From Adiantum capillus-veneris (taxonomy: Eukaryota > Streptophyta > Polypodiopsida > Polypodiales > Pteridaceae), in the NCBI GenBank assembly GCA_014529385.2, contig CM043960.1:27231896-27295895 (forward strand): 64,000 nucleotides of DNA, in the 5' to 3' direction. How positions within the stretch are numbered: the first letter of the stretch is position 1; every line of letters starts with the position of its first letter. Made by a program: the position numbers and the translations under genes. Positions 53,204-64,000 of the stretch are shown in pieces. Under the pieces are notes generated by a model that did no database searches, was not told the DNA's origin, and saw only the letters and a program-made list of their open reading frames with translations.

Positions 53204-53602
53204 TTACAAAATGTTATAGTAACTGTAATCCTCAGGTGTATATTTGAAGCCGTGATATTCTTGGACACTCTTTAGGAAGAAGTGTGGAGGATTTTCTATA
53301 GGGGCTAATAATCGATAAGTGGCAGGGAGTTGTGGTAATCCTGTTGTCCATACCTTGCCTGAGAAGTGGCTAGTTCTCCCGATAACAACCACTCGGTCTT
53401 TTGGAACGACCGCAATGACCTTGTCATAGACCCACCGATTGAGGTTGACGCTTCCATTTGCGGCCATTGTTTTGACATCGGTTGGCCAAAAGGTATAGTA
53501 ATGGACCAGCCTTAGCTCCTCGCACCATTTGATGTGGCAAAGATCATTATTCAAATTCCTTAAGCTTCCAGCCTTGATGGTAAAAGTACTCCCTTGAGAC
53601 AA
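53204..53602 (-). CDS. Unassigned leader ORF, duplicate copy (132 aa)
   Basis: The longer version of the ORF at 38785-39135. It is open from a TTG at 53602 ('SQGSTFTIKAGSLRNLNNDL') to the stop at 53204. The first ATG-type start is not obvious. Differences from copy 1 are few (for example Phe for Val in 'NPPHFFLKS'), which reflects recent duplication rather than selection. No family recognised. Confidence 0.38.
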   Translation of the reverse strand: MSQGSTFTIKAGSLRNLNNDLCHIKWCEELRLVHYYTFWPTDVKTMAANGSVNLNRWVYDKVIAVVPKDRVVVIGRTSHFSGKVWTTGLPQLPATYRLLAPIENPPHFFLKSVQEYHGFKYTPEDYSYYNIL

Positions 53603-53932
53603 CTAGGCTCAAGACCATCCTCGCTAGGTTCGAAAACGCAGCGGAGTGGTCGATATCTCAAGGATCCTCATGACCGATGCACAAAATTCGTAATCATTTG
53701 ATTGGCACACAGACATGTACATGATGTTGAACACCTGAAATCGCATGTATGCCTCATGATGATCCTGAAACGTGTTACATATATAAACACATAAGAATAT
53801 AAGATCAATTTAATAGAGTGATTTAGAAACAAAAGCAACAATAGTGGAAAAAGAAAAAAAAACACATTTTTCTCCTACATTCTCCTCTTAACTTTGAGTT
53901 AACCTCTCTTTATCCTTGGCTTTGATACCAAC

Positions 53933-55774
53933 GGTAAGGTCCCCGTCCTAAAAGATTGGGGCGACTTGGAAGATAGCCTTCTTTATCCTCTAAATCCGTT
54001 GACGACACCCTACTCCGATAATGCGGAAGCAAGGATACGAGCAACCAAAGAGAAGAAGACTTTCACCTGATGTGTTCATAGTTGCAAGACCCTACGCCAC
54101 AAGCCATGTCGATGAGGTTAAAGGTTCTATGGACTCTAGATCCTACATTATAAAAGAAGAAAATCCCTTTCATGTATTAAGGATCCAAAAACAACGCCTT
54201 TTTCCCTACGTTTAAGAGGCACGGCCGCCATCCTTAAATTCAAAATATGACATGAGATTAATCTCTGTCTAACTAAGAAAAAGTGAAAAGTACTCGACTA
54301 ATCGAGTCCACCCATCCTTGACCGGAAACCTGAGCCGGTCCCCACTTTCCACACCGCACTCACCCGTTCTTTTAATGTTTTCTAATTACTACCACGATAT
54401 ATACAACAATGTTCCTTAATTAGTTTCTAGCACAAGTTCTTTAGTACAAATTTCTCAAACATCATCAAACAATTCTTTCATAACAGGAGTTAAAAAATTC
54501 TATAATCCACAAAAAAAGGAGAGTCTTTAGTTTGTATACAAGTTTTGCCGCTAACCACAGACTTTCTCTGTCTAACCGACAGAGCCTTTGCAAAGGTTTT
54601 TCTTAATCGCTAACGACGAGATGCGCATACTTCCCTATTGCTAACCGCAAGGGACATCTTGCTACCCGCAAGGCATCTTGCTAACCGCAAGGTAAAAAAA
54701 AGGAAGTTGATGACCTCAACTTTAATTTCCGCTAACCACGGATTCCTCTCGCTAACCGCGAGTTCCATCTGGAAACAAGATTTTCTTTCAGTATTTCATA
54801 CTCTAAATGTTTCTTTCAACAAGATCAATCAAAATCATATTCTCAAACCATAATCACTTATCAGCAGTATTTCTTTATCAAACAATAACAGGTTATAAAA
54901 CAATACTTTTACTACTTTATGAAACATATGCTTATTTCATGTGATTGAACAATCACGTTTCCAGTCGGTTTAAGGTAAGGTCTAAGTTCATCTTACCGGT
55001 CAACATGAATACTATGCAGAATTATAAATTTGTTGGGAGTTGGCACCTTTCTTCCCACCTTCCTTGGTGGTGCAACGGCATGGGCGTCCTTAGAACTTCG
55101 CGCTACACACTTCGGAGCCATAGCTTCGGAATGGAGAAAAGAAAAGCGCGTTGTTGGAGAGAGAGACAGAGAGTGTGCTCACAAATCGGGTGACGGCACG
55201 TCCACGATTGGAGATGGAGATGGCTTGAGGGTGAGAGGTTAAGGGAGAGAGGATTCCTCAGGCGCGTCGTTGCGAGAGAGCTTCCGCTTCCGTAGATGTG
55301 TGTGTCAAAAGTGAGAGGAGAAGGGTCCTTTATATAGGTCCTAGGGGGGTGCTAAGAATATGGAGAGGTTTCAAGAATAGGAGAAGGAAAAGCTCACACG
55401 TCGTCGCGGCTCTAATTTATTTTTATTTTATTTTTTTGGCATTCGCGAATCCTTTGCGTGATTTTTTAAAAAGCTCTATACTTACAAGTTCTCATTCTAT
55501 TTTGAGAGAGAGAAAGAAAGAAGTATCCTAATTTTGACTCACCTCTCTTTCTTTCCTAAAAATACTATCTCTAAGCTTTTTCTTCACACATAGATTAGGT
55601 TCCCACATAAACCTATTGTTTCACATAAAGAAAAATCATAAATAAATAGATTTTGAACCCGATTTTCAATCCGATTGCTGTGATAAACTCATGATGACTC
55701 ACAAAATTGAGAATCTCAATTACTTTGCAAAATAACTAAAATGACTTATATGGATAAATGTTGGGTACATTACA
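53933..55774 (-). repeat. AUT 5' LTR, duplicate copy
   Basis: 1842 bp, same features as 39514-41354 (TATA box at about 55335, hairpin cluster 54547-54762, exon-1-like ORF at about 55121). Confidence 0.92.
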
Positions 55775-56059
55775 CTTCCCTAGGACTTGTAGATTGACGA
55801 TCCGCTCCTGGTTTTCTGTAAAAAAAGCATCAAAAAGAATTTAAAAACTTTTTTTTAAAATACTTTTGTAGTAATGAACCAAACGTCCGTCTTGAACGTG
55901 AAAACAACCTTGCTTTTACTTTAAAACCTGCCAAATAAGCATCCTGAACCAAAATGTTTTACGAAAGATGTATTCGAATCTATTTTTCTTACTTTTAAAA
56001 GAGACCCAAATTTTGAGGATCTTACATTTTGGTACTTTTTTGTTACTAGATTTTGAGTC

Positions 56060-57040
56060 TTATTAGGTACTAGTGGTTTTATCTTGGGTGCTATGTTGGC
56101 ACAATCCATACTACTTTTGTTGTATTTTTGTTCGTTTGGTAATCTTAAGGACTATTTTGGTACTTTGTAGAACTGTTTTAGACTTTCTTGGAATACTTTT
56201 ATGGTGCTTTGGTAATTTTTGGAGCTGTATTGCTATTTATATAACTGTTTGGGTACTTTTTCAAAGACTAGGTGCTATGTTGGTATCTTTCTTGAGGCAT
56301 TTTAGTGTTTCTTTATTACATTTGGTACTCCATTGGACTATTTTGATACTGGTTTGGTACTTTCAGGTACTCATATACTCTACATTTTGTTTTGTATTGG
56401 ATGCTATGTTGACACAATCCTCGATACTTTGAGTGCCTTTTTGTTAATTTGGTGTTGTTTTCACCTCCTTTGGTATTGCTTTGGTACTTTCTAATTACAG
56501 ATTCTCTGGTCTTATAGGATACTCTTGGGTTTGACTTGGGTACTATGTTGTTACTATCTTTGGTACTTTTGGTGCTTCCTTGTTTCTTTTGGTGCTATTT
56601 GAAAATATTTTGGTATTGTATTGGTACTATTTGGGCACTGCTAAATATGTCTTGGATGTTATATTGATTCTATCTTTGGATTTTTTGGTGTTTACTATGC
56701 TTCATTTGGTACTATTTTGAACTATTTTGGTAGACTGGTACTGGTTTGGAATATTTTTGTTACAAGTTATAGGGTCTCACTGGGTATCTCTTATGAGCTT
56801 GGGTTCCTTGTTGTACCAATATAGTGCTATTTAGAATTGCTTTGGTTCAATTTGGCTTGGTTTGGTACTATTTTGCTACATATGTGGTATTATGGTGTTA
56901 TTGTTTTGAAACTATTTTGGTACTGCATTATTACCTATTTACTACTATTTTGGGACTGCTTGGTACTAGTTTGAATTTCATTTAGTACTGTTTTGGTAGT
57001 ATCTTGGTACTATTTTAATGATGTTTTGGTACTGCTTGTG
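56060..57040. repeat. GGTACT-rich repeat, duplicate copy
   Basis: Matches 41640-42600 and has one extra 20-bp segment (TGGTACTTTTGGTGCTTCC near 56558). Confidence 0.82.
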
Positions 57041-57146
57041 TTCTTTCTTGCTAATTGTTTTTTCTGGTAGTAGATAAGTTAATAGAGTATGTATGTTTTG
57101 TAGATGGAGTATGCCAAGGTCTGTACAATGGGTGCCTGAAAACCCC

Positions 57147-59790
57147 GCATCTCTACAAAATCTTAGCCTTGGGTAAGCAAACAATTTTTACTCTAGAGCA
57201 TAAGATAACCAGCCTCTCCTTTCCCAACTTGTCCAGTTGCTCTCTCTCCTCCTCACAGCGTAAAATTTTGAGTCTTGGACTCAACTACAGTTCTCCCTCC
57301 CCTCCTCCGCCTTCTTCTTCTATCTTCGGGGCATATTCAATCTCAAAAGGAGCCTACAACTCAAGCTATTTTCTAAAAATTCTCTCTCCTTCCTTTTCTC
57401 TCCCCAATCCCTCTTGGAACCCTCCTTCTCATTCCACCACCCTTAGGCTTGCTTTTGATTGTACTTCCTCCCATTCAAAACCCCTCCTTAATCTTTCTTC
57501 GCCTTTTCTTGCTAAACCCTTGTTAGATGCCATTTCCTCTCTCAAAAATGATCATAAGATTATAATTAAACTGGCTGATAAGAACCTTGGCACCATCATC
57601 CTCTCCCAATCTTGGTACAATAAAGAAGCTCTACGCCACCTCTTGGACCCTCTCACCTACTCTCCTATCCCTTCACCTCCATTTCCATTTGTCCAATCCG
57701 CTCTTCTTTCCATTGTTACACACTTTCATCTCCTCCCTTCCAAAGAAAGATCTTTCATCCTCTCCTCCTCTCAATCTTTTTCCAAACCTTGTCCCTTCTT
57801 CCTTTTACCCAAAATTCATAAACATGTCCTTGTAGGCGGCCCTATTTGTTCGTACAAGGGGTATATCTTAGAAAATGCCTCAAAATAGCTACATGTACAA
57901 CTCTTCCCCATTCTCCTAGCTAAAAAACAACACCTCAGGACTCCCATTATCTCATCTAAGACTTATCCTCCATGACTTTCTCCCCCCATGTTACTCTCTT
58001 TACCTTTGACATTGAGTCGCTTTACCCTAGCATCCCTATCGGTGAAGGTCTCTACGCTCTTAGAAACTCCATCCAAGGTATCTTTCCCTATCCTAAAGTC
58101 AGCTTCATCCTATCCCTTGCCTCTCTCATTCTCAACCGTTACATCTCTTTACCTTTTACCCAAAATTCATAAACATGTCCTTGTAGGCAGCCGCATTTGT
58201 TCGAACAAGAGCTATATCTTAGAAATGCCTCAAAATGGCTACATGTACAACTCTTCCCCATACTCCTAGCTTAAAAACAACACCTCAAGGACTCCCATTC
58301 TCTCATCTACAGTCCCACCTCCCCTCCCCCGTCTTCTTCTTCTACTTTCGGGGACTATTCCAATCTTGAAAGGAGCCTACAATTCAAGATATTTTCTAAA
58401 AATTCACTCCCTCTCTGTCCTTCTCACTCTCTCCAGTATCCCTCTTGGAACCCTCCTTCTCACTCCACCACCCTTAGGATTGCTTTTGATTGTACTTTCT
58501 CCGATTTAAAACCCCTCCTTAATCTTTCTCCGCATTTTCTTGCTAAACCCTTCTTGTTAGACATAATTTACTCTCTCAAAAATGAGTGTAAGATTGTAAT
58601 TTAACCGGCCAATAAGAACCTTGGCCCCGTCATCCTCTCCCAATATTGGTACAATAAAGAAGCTCTATGCCACCTCTTGGACCCTCTCACCTACTCTCCT
58701 ATCTCTTTACCTCCATTTCCATTTGTCCAATCCACTCTTCTTTCCATTGTTACACACTTTCATCTCCTCCCTTCCAAAGAAATATCTTTCATCCTCTCCT
58801 CCTCTCAATCTTTTTCCAAACCTTGTCCCTTCTTCCTTTTACCCAAAATTCATAAACATGTCCTTGTAGGCAGCCCCATTTGTTCGTACAAGAGCTATAT
58901 CTTAGAAATGCCTCAAAATGGCTACATGTACAAGTCTTCCCCATACTCCTAGCTTAAAAACAACACCTCAAGGACTCCCATTCTCTCATATTAGACTTAG
59001 CCTCCATCACTTTCTCCCCCCACGTTACTCTCTTTACCTTTGACAATGAGTCGCTTTACCCTAGCATTCCTATCGGTGAAGGTCTCTACGCTCTTAGAAA
59101 CTCCATCCAAGGTCTCTTTCCCTATCCTAAAGTCAGCTTCATCCTATCCCTTGCCTCTCTCATTCTCAACCATTACATCTCTTTCAAAGGTAAGTTTTGG
59201 CATCAGATTAAAGGCACTACTTTGGGGTCAAATTTTGCGGTGGTGTATGCATGTCTTTTTCTTTGCTCCTTGGAAGAAGGTGGGAACCTTGTCTCTTTCC
59301 CTTGTCTCCTTTACTTTAAAAGGTTCATAGATGATGCTTTGGGAGTTTGGGATGCCCCCCCCTCTAGCCTAAAAAAGACCTCCTTGAGTATGGGTACCCT
59401 CTAAAAGAGCACATAAAGATCACTCCCTTTATCTCCTCACAGGAAGCTTTTATTTTGGACATACATTCTTCAAAGGGCCCTCTTTCTACTCTAAGGGGAT
59501 TTTTGACACACATTGCCACCAAAAACCTGTTAACTCCTGCAACTACATCTCGTGGAAATCTTGGCACCCTACCCACCAAAACATTTGAGGGTTCTATCTC
59601 TATTTGCAACCTTTTCTTCTCCCAGCTTATGGCTAAAGGCTACCCTTCACCTTTCTTGAAGGCATGTTTTCCCTATGTAACCTATGCATCCAAGCCCTCT
59701 CTCCTTTTAAAGAGTAACCACAAGAATGCCCCACCTTCCATTGTCAAAATCCCCTTTTCAGCCTTTACCCGCAACTCAACTTAGCCCGAT
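57147..59790 (+). pseudogene. Penelope-like reverse transcriptase, internally duplicated
   Basis: An open frame to 57888 carries 'LKNDHKIIIKLADKNLGTII', 'SQSWYNKEALRHLLDPLTY' and 'PFFLLPKIHKHVLVGGPICS', the N-terminal region typical of PLE RTs. Next is motif A ('VTLFTFDIESLYPSIPIGEG', 58000-58060). At about 58150 the sequence jumps back to the PKIHK region. From about 58310 it repeats the N-terminal part, PKIHK and motif A a second time. It then proceeds to motif B ('HQIKGTTLGSNFAVVYACLF', 59200-59270) and the catalytic 'YFKRFIDDALGVWDAP' (59313-59360). A C-terminal block ('THCHQKPVNSCNYISW', 'SWHPTH') follows. Many frameshifts. I do not see a GIY-YIG endonuclease. PLEs copy themselves by target-primed synthesis. 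Confidence 0.88.
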
Positions 59791-60565
59791 CCATTAACCA
59801 ACCTCTCTCTAAGCTTTTAGAAAGCAACTCCAAGTTAGAGTGTCTCTGCCTATCTCGATTTATTCCGGAGCACGTTGGTTGCACCATGGGCTACAGATCC
59901 CTTTGGAACACCCCCCCAACCCTTGCAATCATTACCTCCAAGCCTCTCACGCAGGCACCCCCAACCCTTTGTAATCACTAGCCGAAGTCTCTGCTGCTAC
60001 CTGAAGCTTGGTACTCCGCCACCCCTTGGCTTGGGTACTCTGCTTAGCGGAAACAACTTAACAGACGTCGGCACTGCTTATTGCTTGTCACCTGGTAGGA
60101 GGGCAGCTTTCTAGCTTAGCTAGGCGACCGCTGCGGGTTGAAGGTGAGTCTGCCTTACACGGGTCCGACAACAACTACCACTGCGGGCTGAAGGAGGCAG
60201 GTCTCTAACCTACACGGGTCTAGGAACGACTACCACCTCAACCTCTCCTAGTGGTGAAAGACTCTCCAAGTGGGCTTCTCCAAGCAATGACACCCGCCTC
60301 TCTCTAATGACAGTGGCAGCCCCTCGCAGACAATAGCTCTCCCCCCCATCATTCCGACATAGGGGATTTCGTCCTTACAAAAAAGTCAGCCTTACGTAGC
60401 AACGATCTTCTCTTCATGCAAAAGCCCTCAGCTTAGAGCTCCTCCAGGTATTACCGTCCGACGGCTCCCTTTCTCCCTCCAGGTATTACCCTACCAAAGC
60501 ATTATTTTCACATGGCAACCATTCTCATTTCCTCATCTACGGCCAACACCTTCTAGCCTACGACA
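59791..60565. other. PLE 3'/intervening sequence
   Basis: No gene. It holds the tandem repeat at 60132-60236 and a Pro-rich low-complexity frame. A hammerhead core (CTGATGA...GAAA), found in many PLE termini, was looked for by eye and not seen. Confidence 0.5.
60132..60236. repeat. Two imperfect repeats of about 52 bp
   Basis: CTGCGGGTTGAAGG...ACACGGGTC...ACTACCAC and CTGCGGGCTGAAGG...ACACGGGTC...ACTACCAC follow each other directly. Confidence 0.75.
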
Positions 60566-62048
60566 ATGGAGATCGTGGGGGCAACGGAATCTCCCAATAA
60601 CCCATCCGAGCCTTTACTAGCAAGCAATCCAACCCCAACCACCCCCTTGGTTGGTCCTTCAGCCGTCGGCAACCTATTGAGCCCCCTTTTTTTTCAAGCC
60701 TCCAGCATGGAAACCCCTTCAATGACCCTTTATTCCACAAGCTCTCGTTCATCCTTTGGCCCTCCCAACCTTGGTGTTTCTCTCCCGAGATTCACCTCGG
60801 TGGCGGCTCTTGTCAACTAGCCCTCATGGTTTCAACATGCCCCTGGTTTACCCGCCTTCTCTACCCTAGCCTCATCTAAGAAATCTCTTTTTGGCCCAGA
60901 GGAGCTACGGCGCCTCATGGCCAACCTACCCCTTGAGGATCTTGATCAACTCTCCCTCCCCTTTACCAAAGGCTTTGACACTGCTAGTGCATCTTTTGTA
61001 TCACATAATGGTGCCTTTTCCAAATCGAACAGGTGGCATCCTCTCAAACCCCCCCCTCACTATCCCGACCATTTTTGGCTCTCTCTTTACAAGCTCCTCT
61101 TCCTTGGCCTTTACCCCACCCCTAGCCACTAATCCACATATTGAAACTCTACCCATTCTTCTCGCCATCAACAAGCCTTTGTAATTTGACAAAATTGTAT
61201 CACTCTCACTAGTAGAGTTTAAAACCCTTAACCATAAGCTTCATAAAGCCACTTAACATCTCACTCATTTGCAAAATCTTTTTGCCAACCAAAATACCCC
61301 ACTTAGTCTTTGCATGAAGCCTCCCGCCTCTCCAGAGAGGACTCTCAAGCACAAGCACTCTTGAGTGCCAAGATCAAAACCCTTAATATCCAATTTCAAT
61401 TGGATTGCACCCAAGCTTACATCCATGCCCAAAGTGTGCTTATCAACAACCTTAAAAAAAGCTTAGATTCATACCGTGACCTTGTAGAAGAAAGGCTCTT
61501 AGACCTCACCAAGAAGCTTGCTACCGTCTCCTTTCCAAGAGTCCGACCTTCGGCTTGGGCCAATCAACTCCTCTCTTGGAAGATTTCCTCACTTCATGAA
61601 TTTGATGCTCTACTTCAAATGCGATCCTCCAAACCCATTTGGCCTCTTCCTTGAACTGGTGGCACGTAATGCAAGGAAGAGGGCACAAGCTACCATTTTG
61701 GAAGAATCGGAGTCTCTACCCAAAGAGGAAACAGTGGGAGAATTGGTGCATCATGAGGTCACCGTTCAAATGAATAACCTTCTCTCACCTCCCCCAAAGA
61801 GGCCACCTTACCAAAAAGCCTCCCATCGGGTAGTCCTCAATAGAAAACCCCTCCTTTTGTCAAGAGCCTCTCATGAGGAGGTCATGCATCAACCCTTCAA
61901 AAAGCCCAAATCCTCTTCCCTGGGGATCCTCTTTTCCTCCTCCACCCCTTGTAAACCTCCCCATACTTCTTCCCCCAAGAGCCACCTTCTTCCTCCCCCT
62001 TCTCCCAACCTCACCTTTGTTCCTCCCCTTTTGAAAACACCTAATTAA
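60566..62048 (+). pseudogene. PLE-associated upstream ORF (ORF1-like), broken
   Basis: Frames at 60566-60820, 60891-61184, 61310-61654 and 61518-62048 together suggest one former protein. It has a Ser/Pro/Thr-rich start ('MEIVGATESPNNPSEPLLAS'), 'FGPEELRRLMANLPLEDLDQ' (in a shifted frame), and a probable coiled coil ('QAQALLSAKIKTLNIQFQLD', 'YRDLVEERLLDLTKKLATVS'). A Lys/Pro-rich tail ends at 62048. It precedes another copy of the RT start (62322), so I read it as the 5' ORF of a second PLE copy. The coiled coil would fit an RNA-binding, multimerising role. No domain recognised with certainty. Confidence 0.5.
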
Positions 62049-62321
62049 CCTTTGAGCCCTTGTACTACTTCCACCCCTTTTCCTCACCCTCCACATCCCC
62101 ATCCAAAGCATAGCCTTCCTAAAAATCCTAGAATGTCAAAAAACTTGCAATGGAGGAGGAAGAAATAGGTTTTCAGCACCCTTCCTCTTGGGTCCACTTG
62201 CTCTTCTCCTGAACCCCTCTCTTTCCTAACCTTTGGAACCCTCCTCCATGTAACTCCTTTTTTATTCCCCTCTCTTACCACAATTAAAGAAAAAGGTCAA
62301 AATATTGGCTCCCCCTCACCA

Positions 62322-62402
62322 ACCGCATCTCTACTTGGGTAAGCAAACATTTTTTACTCTAGAGCATAAGATAACTAACCTCTCCTTTCCCAACTTGGCC
62401 AA
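62322..62402 (+). pseudogene. Truncated start of a further PLE RT copy
   Basis: GCATCTCTACTTGGGTAAGC and the following TTTTTACTCTAGAGCATAAG match 57150-57230 and 42710-42790. Similarity stops at about 62402. Confidence 0.78.
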
Positions 62403-63300
62403 TCTCTCTCTGTGGGACGCATGTCTAACCTCACCATCCTATCTTATTGCACTATTATCAAGAATCACAATTAATTTGTCAAACCATGGGAGGAAGCTGA
62501 CTCGACTAGTGCATAGAGGCTACAAGAGGTTGTCAATCTCTCGGAAAACAACTAACAACTCACATCTAACTCATGCTACACTCAAGTGACTGAAATCACC
62601 GAAATTCAATCCTTCATCGGCAAGCAAATCACATCCATTACAGCATCAAATGACATCCAAACATAATGAAACTTCTAGGACAAGTTTATAAGACCAAAGT
62701 ACACATGCTTATGGTCTGAAACCCCACTTTAGGTCAAGTTCCAAAATCACGATTATTAACAACAATGGATTTTTGACCTGATGTTTTTCGACCCAAAATG
62801 CATCTAAATGTTTAGCAATGATGCCCCAATACCCCACCTATGCTTAGTTTTTGATTTAAAAGTGTAAATTCCTAGTTATGATGACATTTAGGCCGCAGGT
62901 CGGCGATGCCAAAAGCTACGAAATACTGTGAATGGATTACGTCAATGCATAGAGCTCTTATCTGTGGTTGCAATGCAACAAAAGCAATCGCAATGTGACA
63001 ATCGGAGAGGGAGTAGGAAGCGCGAGAAGGAGAGAAGTGAGTGCCGTTAGCTAACGCTGTGTATTTCTTATCCAAAAAATTATATAAAACTTACCAAAAT
63101 TGGCTTTTATACCTTAGCAAAGGTTTTTGGGTGGTCAAAACTAATAATCTAGAGTTCTACCAAAGCTGGGTGATGACTGGCTGATACAATCTGGAAGCTT
63201 GTAGCCCCGGCTCATTAATTGTAGAGTTTATCTGAGAAAATAGGAGTTACAATATTCTCGATTTATCAAAATAATAAATGTTTCACAAAGAGAACTTTAA
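62403..63300. other. No gene recognised
   Basis: Unique, AT-rich sequence. Short frames only, no motif. Confidence 0.5.
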
Positions 63301-63329
63301 AAAATGATGTCCGTGCTAGCTTGCTGCTA

Positions 63330-64000
63330 ACATTCCCACCCTCCTCGCCTGTGTCGTCCCTTGACACAGCTTTATGGGCTGAAATAGTCTTCGGGTTAAC
63401 CTCTGGTGAGGCGGTCATTACGCGCATCCAGTGCCTTCTGATATCTGATTCTTCGTTCTTTGTCGGGCACTTGCAAAAATTGCAGTGTTACTTTATTCTT
63501 CAGCTCCACCACTGAGTAGCCTACAAACGTGGATGTTAGGTTGATGATCACCGGTGCAAATATCTTCGTTCACCATGTGAAGAATCCAGTGTAGAAAGCT
63601 TCTTCAATGGCTAGCATATTATTCAATGGTAGGAACATACATCTGGCATAAAATCCGTAAAGGAGTTGTTCTGAAGGTTGCCCACTTAGATCATAGCATA
63701 AGCAATTGTTTCCTTCCAAGAATGATAGCCATGGGGCTCCTGTTTGCTCAGGCCTCATTAAAAACTTGTATACATGTGAGCAGCATTCTACAGATCTTAC
63801 ATAACATGGCACAGGAGAGATCTGGTGGACTCTTTAAGAAAGAAATGGTGCTCATTACGGTTTTCACCATGTATTCCTTTGTCGCTTCGCCTCTCTCTAG
63901 AGCTGGCAGCCTGGGGAAGTTAAGCCAAGTTGGCCTCTTATTTTGCAGTGCTTCATGCGCTTGCCATGTCCTTACTCTGGGTACAGCAAAGAAGGTTGGA
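63330..64000 (-). pseudogene. Broken ORF at the right edge, unrecognised
   Basis: On the minus strand from the window edge, one frame reads 'PTFFAVPRVRTWQAHEALQN', 'RPTWLNFPRLPALERGEATK', 'EYMVKTVMSTISFLK'. It hits a stop near 63757. An overlapping frame (63812-63570) continues with 'KFLMRPEQTGAPWLSFLEGN' and 'LLYGFYARCMFLPLNNMLAI'. A third stretch follows the stop at 63570 ('TKIFAPVIINLTSTFVGYSV', 'VELKNKVTLQFLQ'). This looks like one former protein with one frameshift and one stop, extending beyond 64000. I cannot assign a family; it may be another retroelement or a host pseudogene. Confidence 0.4.

Larger units (their letters stand above)
51175..57522. repeat. Segmental duplication, copy 2 (6.35 kb)
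   Basis: Collinear with 36772-43080. It starts directly at the CACTA right end and breaks off from homology at 57522. There copy 2 continues into intact PLE sequence, while copy 1 runs into the CACTA element. Copy 2 therefore keeps the original right side and copy 1 the original left side. Confidence 0.94.

Noticed and set aside
36772-57522. The duplication as two haplotypes joined by assembly error
   Set aside because: Not excluded, but both breakpoints lie at a clean transposon end with short direct repeats, and each copy joins to different flanks as a true tandem duplication would. Read depth would decide.
57147-62402. Hammerhead ribozyme expected in PLE terminal repeats
   Set aside because: No CTGATGA...GAAA core was found by eye on either strand. 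A covariance-model search would be needed to exclude variants.

Overview
This window looks like a heterochromatic, transposon-filled stretch of a large vascular-plant genome. The evidence is chromodomain Ty3 elements, a plant-type Copia element, a CACTA (En/Spm) transposon with spliced TNP2-type transposase exons, tRNA-iMet-type primer sites and long nested LTRs. A Penelope-like retroelement (PLE) is also present. PLEs are rare in flowering plants but known from conifers and some other plant lineages, so a gymnosperm or fern is plausible. That is inference, and I do not name a species. I see no intact host gene. The only recognisable host-derived piece is a metal-binding HIPP-like fragment carried inside the CACTA element. 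No tRNA, rRNA or CRISPR was seen.

Layout. 1-1960: no gene recognised. 1965-5346: decayed Copia element (minus). 5347-12940: an inverted block holding most of a Ty3 LTR (5347-6917), a decayed Tat/Athila-like Ty3 element with an extra 3' ORF (7388-12480) and the Gag N-terminus of the Copia element (12850-12940). 12941-41354: a chromodomain Ty3 element on the minus strand, called AUT below. AUT is split by two younger plus-strand insertions. One is a gag-only element family in a tandem LTR-int-LTR-int-LTR array (14010-24013, TSD GTATG), called TR-GAG below. The other is a 10.4-kb element with 3.3-kb LTRs and only an integrase fragment (25146-35534, TSD TTGAT), called the LARD-like element below. 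A 445-bp foldback element sits between the AUT nucleocapsid and protease. 41355-43080: flank, a degenerate GGTACT-rich repeat and the start of a PLE. 43091-51176: CACTA transposon. 51175-57522: second copy of 36772-43080. 57147-62402: PLE reverse transcriptase and a PLE-associated upstream ORF. 62403-64000: mostly uninterpreted, with a broken ORF at the right edge.

History that can be read off. AUT inserted with TSD CTTCC. TR-GAG and the LARD-like element later inserted into its integrase and reverse transcriptase. A 7.6-kb inversion (5347-12940) cut through the AUT 3' LTR and the Copia gag, and both junctions and the AUT TSD become consistent when it is reversed. A 6.3-kb tandem duplication has the CACTA element exactly at its junction.

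The least expected signal is in the AUT/TR-GAG family. It carries two clusters of short hairpins, one in the LTR and one in the 5' leader. They share the loop GGNTA (GGTTA, GGGTA, GGATA) but have unrelated stems that stay paired through compensatory and G-U changes. Both clusters lie inside a predicted intron that joins an LTR-encoded Gag N-terminus to the gag body, so they would be present only in unspliced genomic RNA. A packaging or Gag-binding role is an attractive but untested inference.
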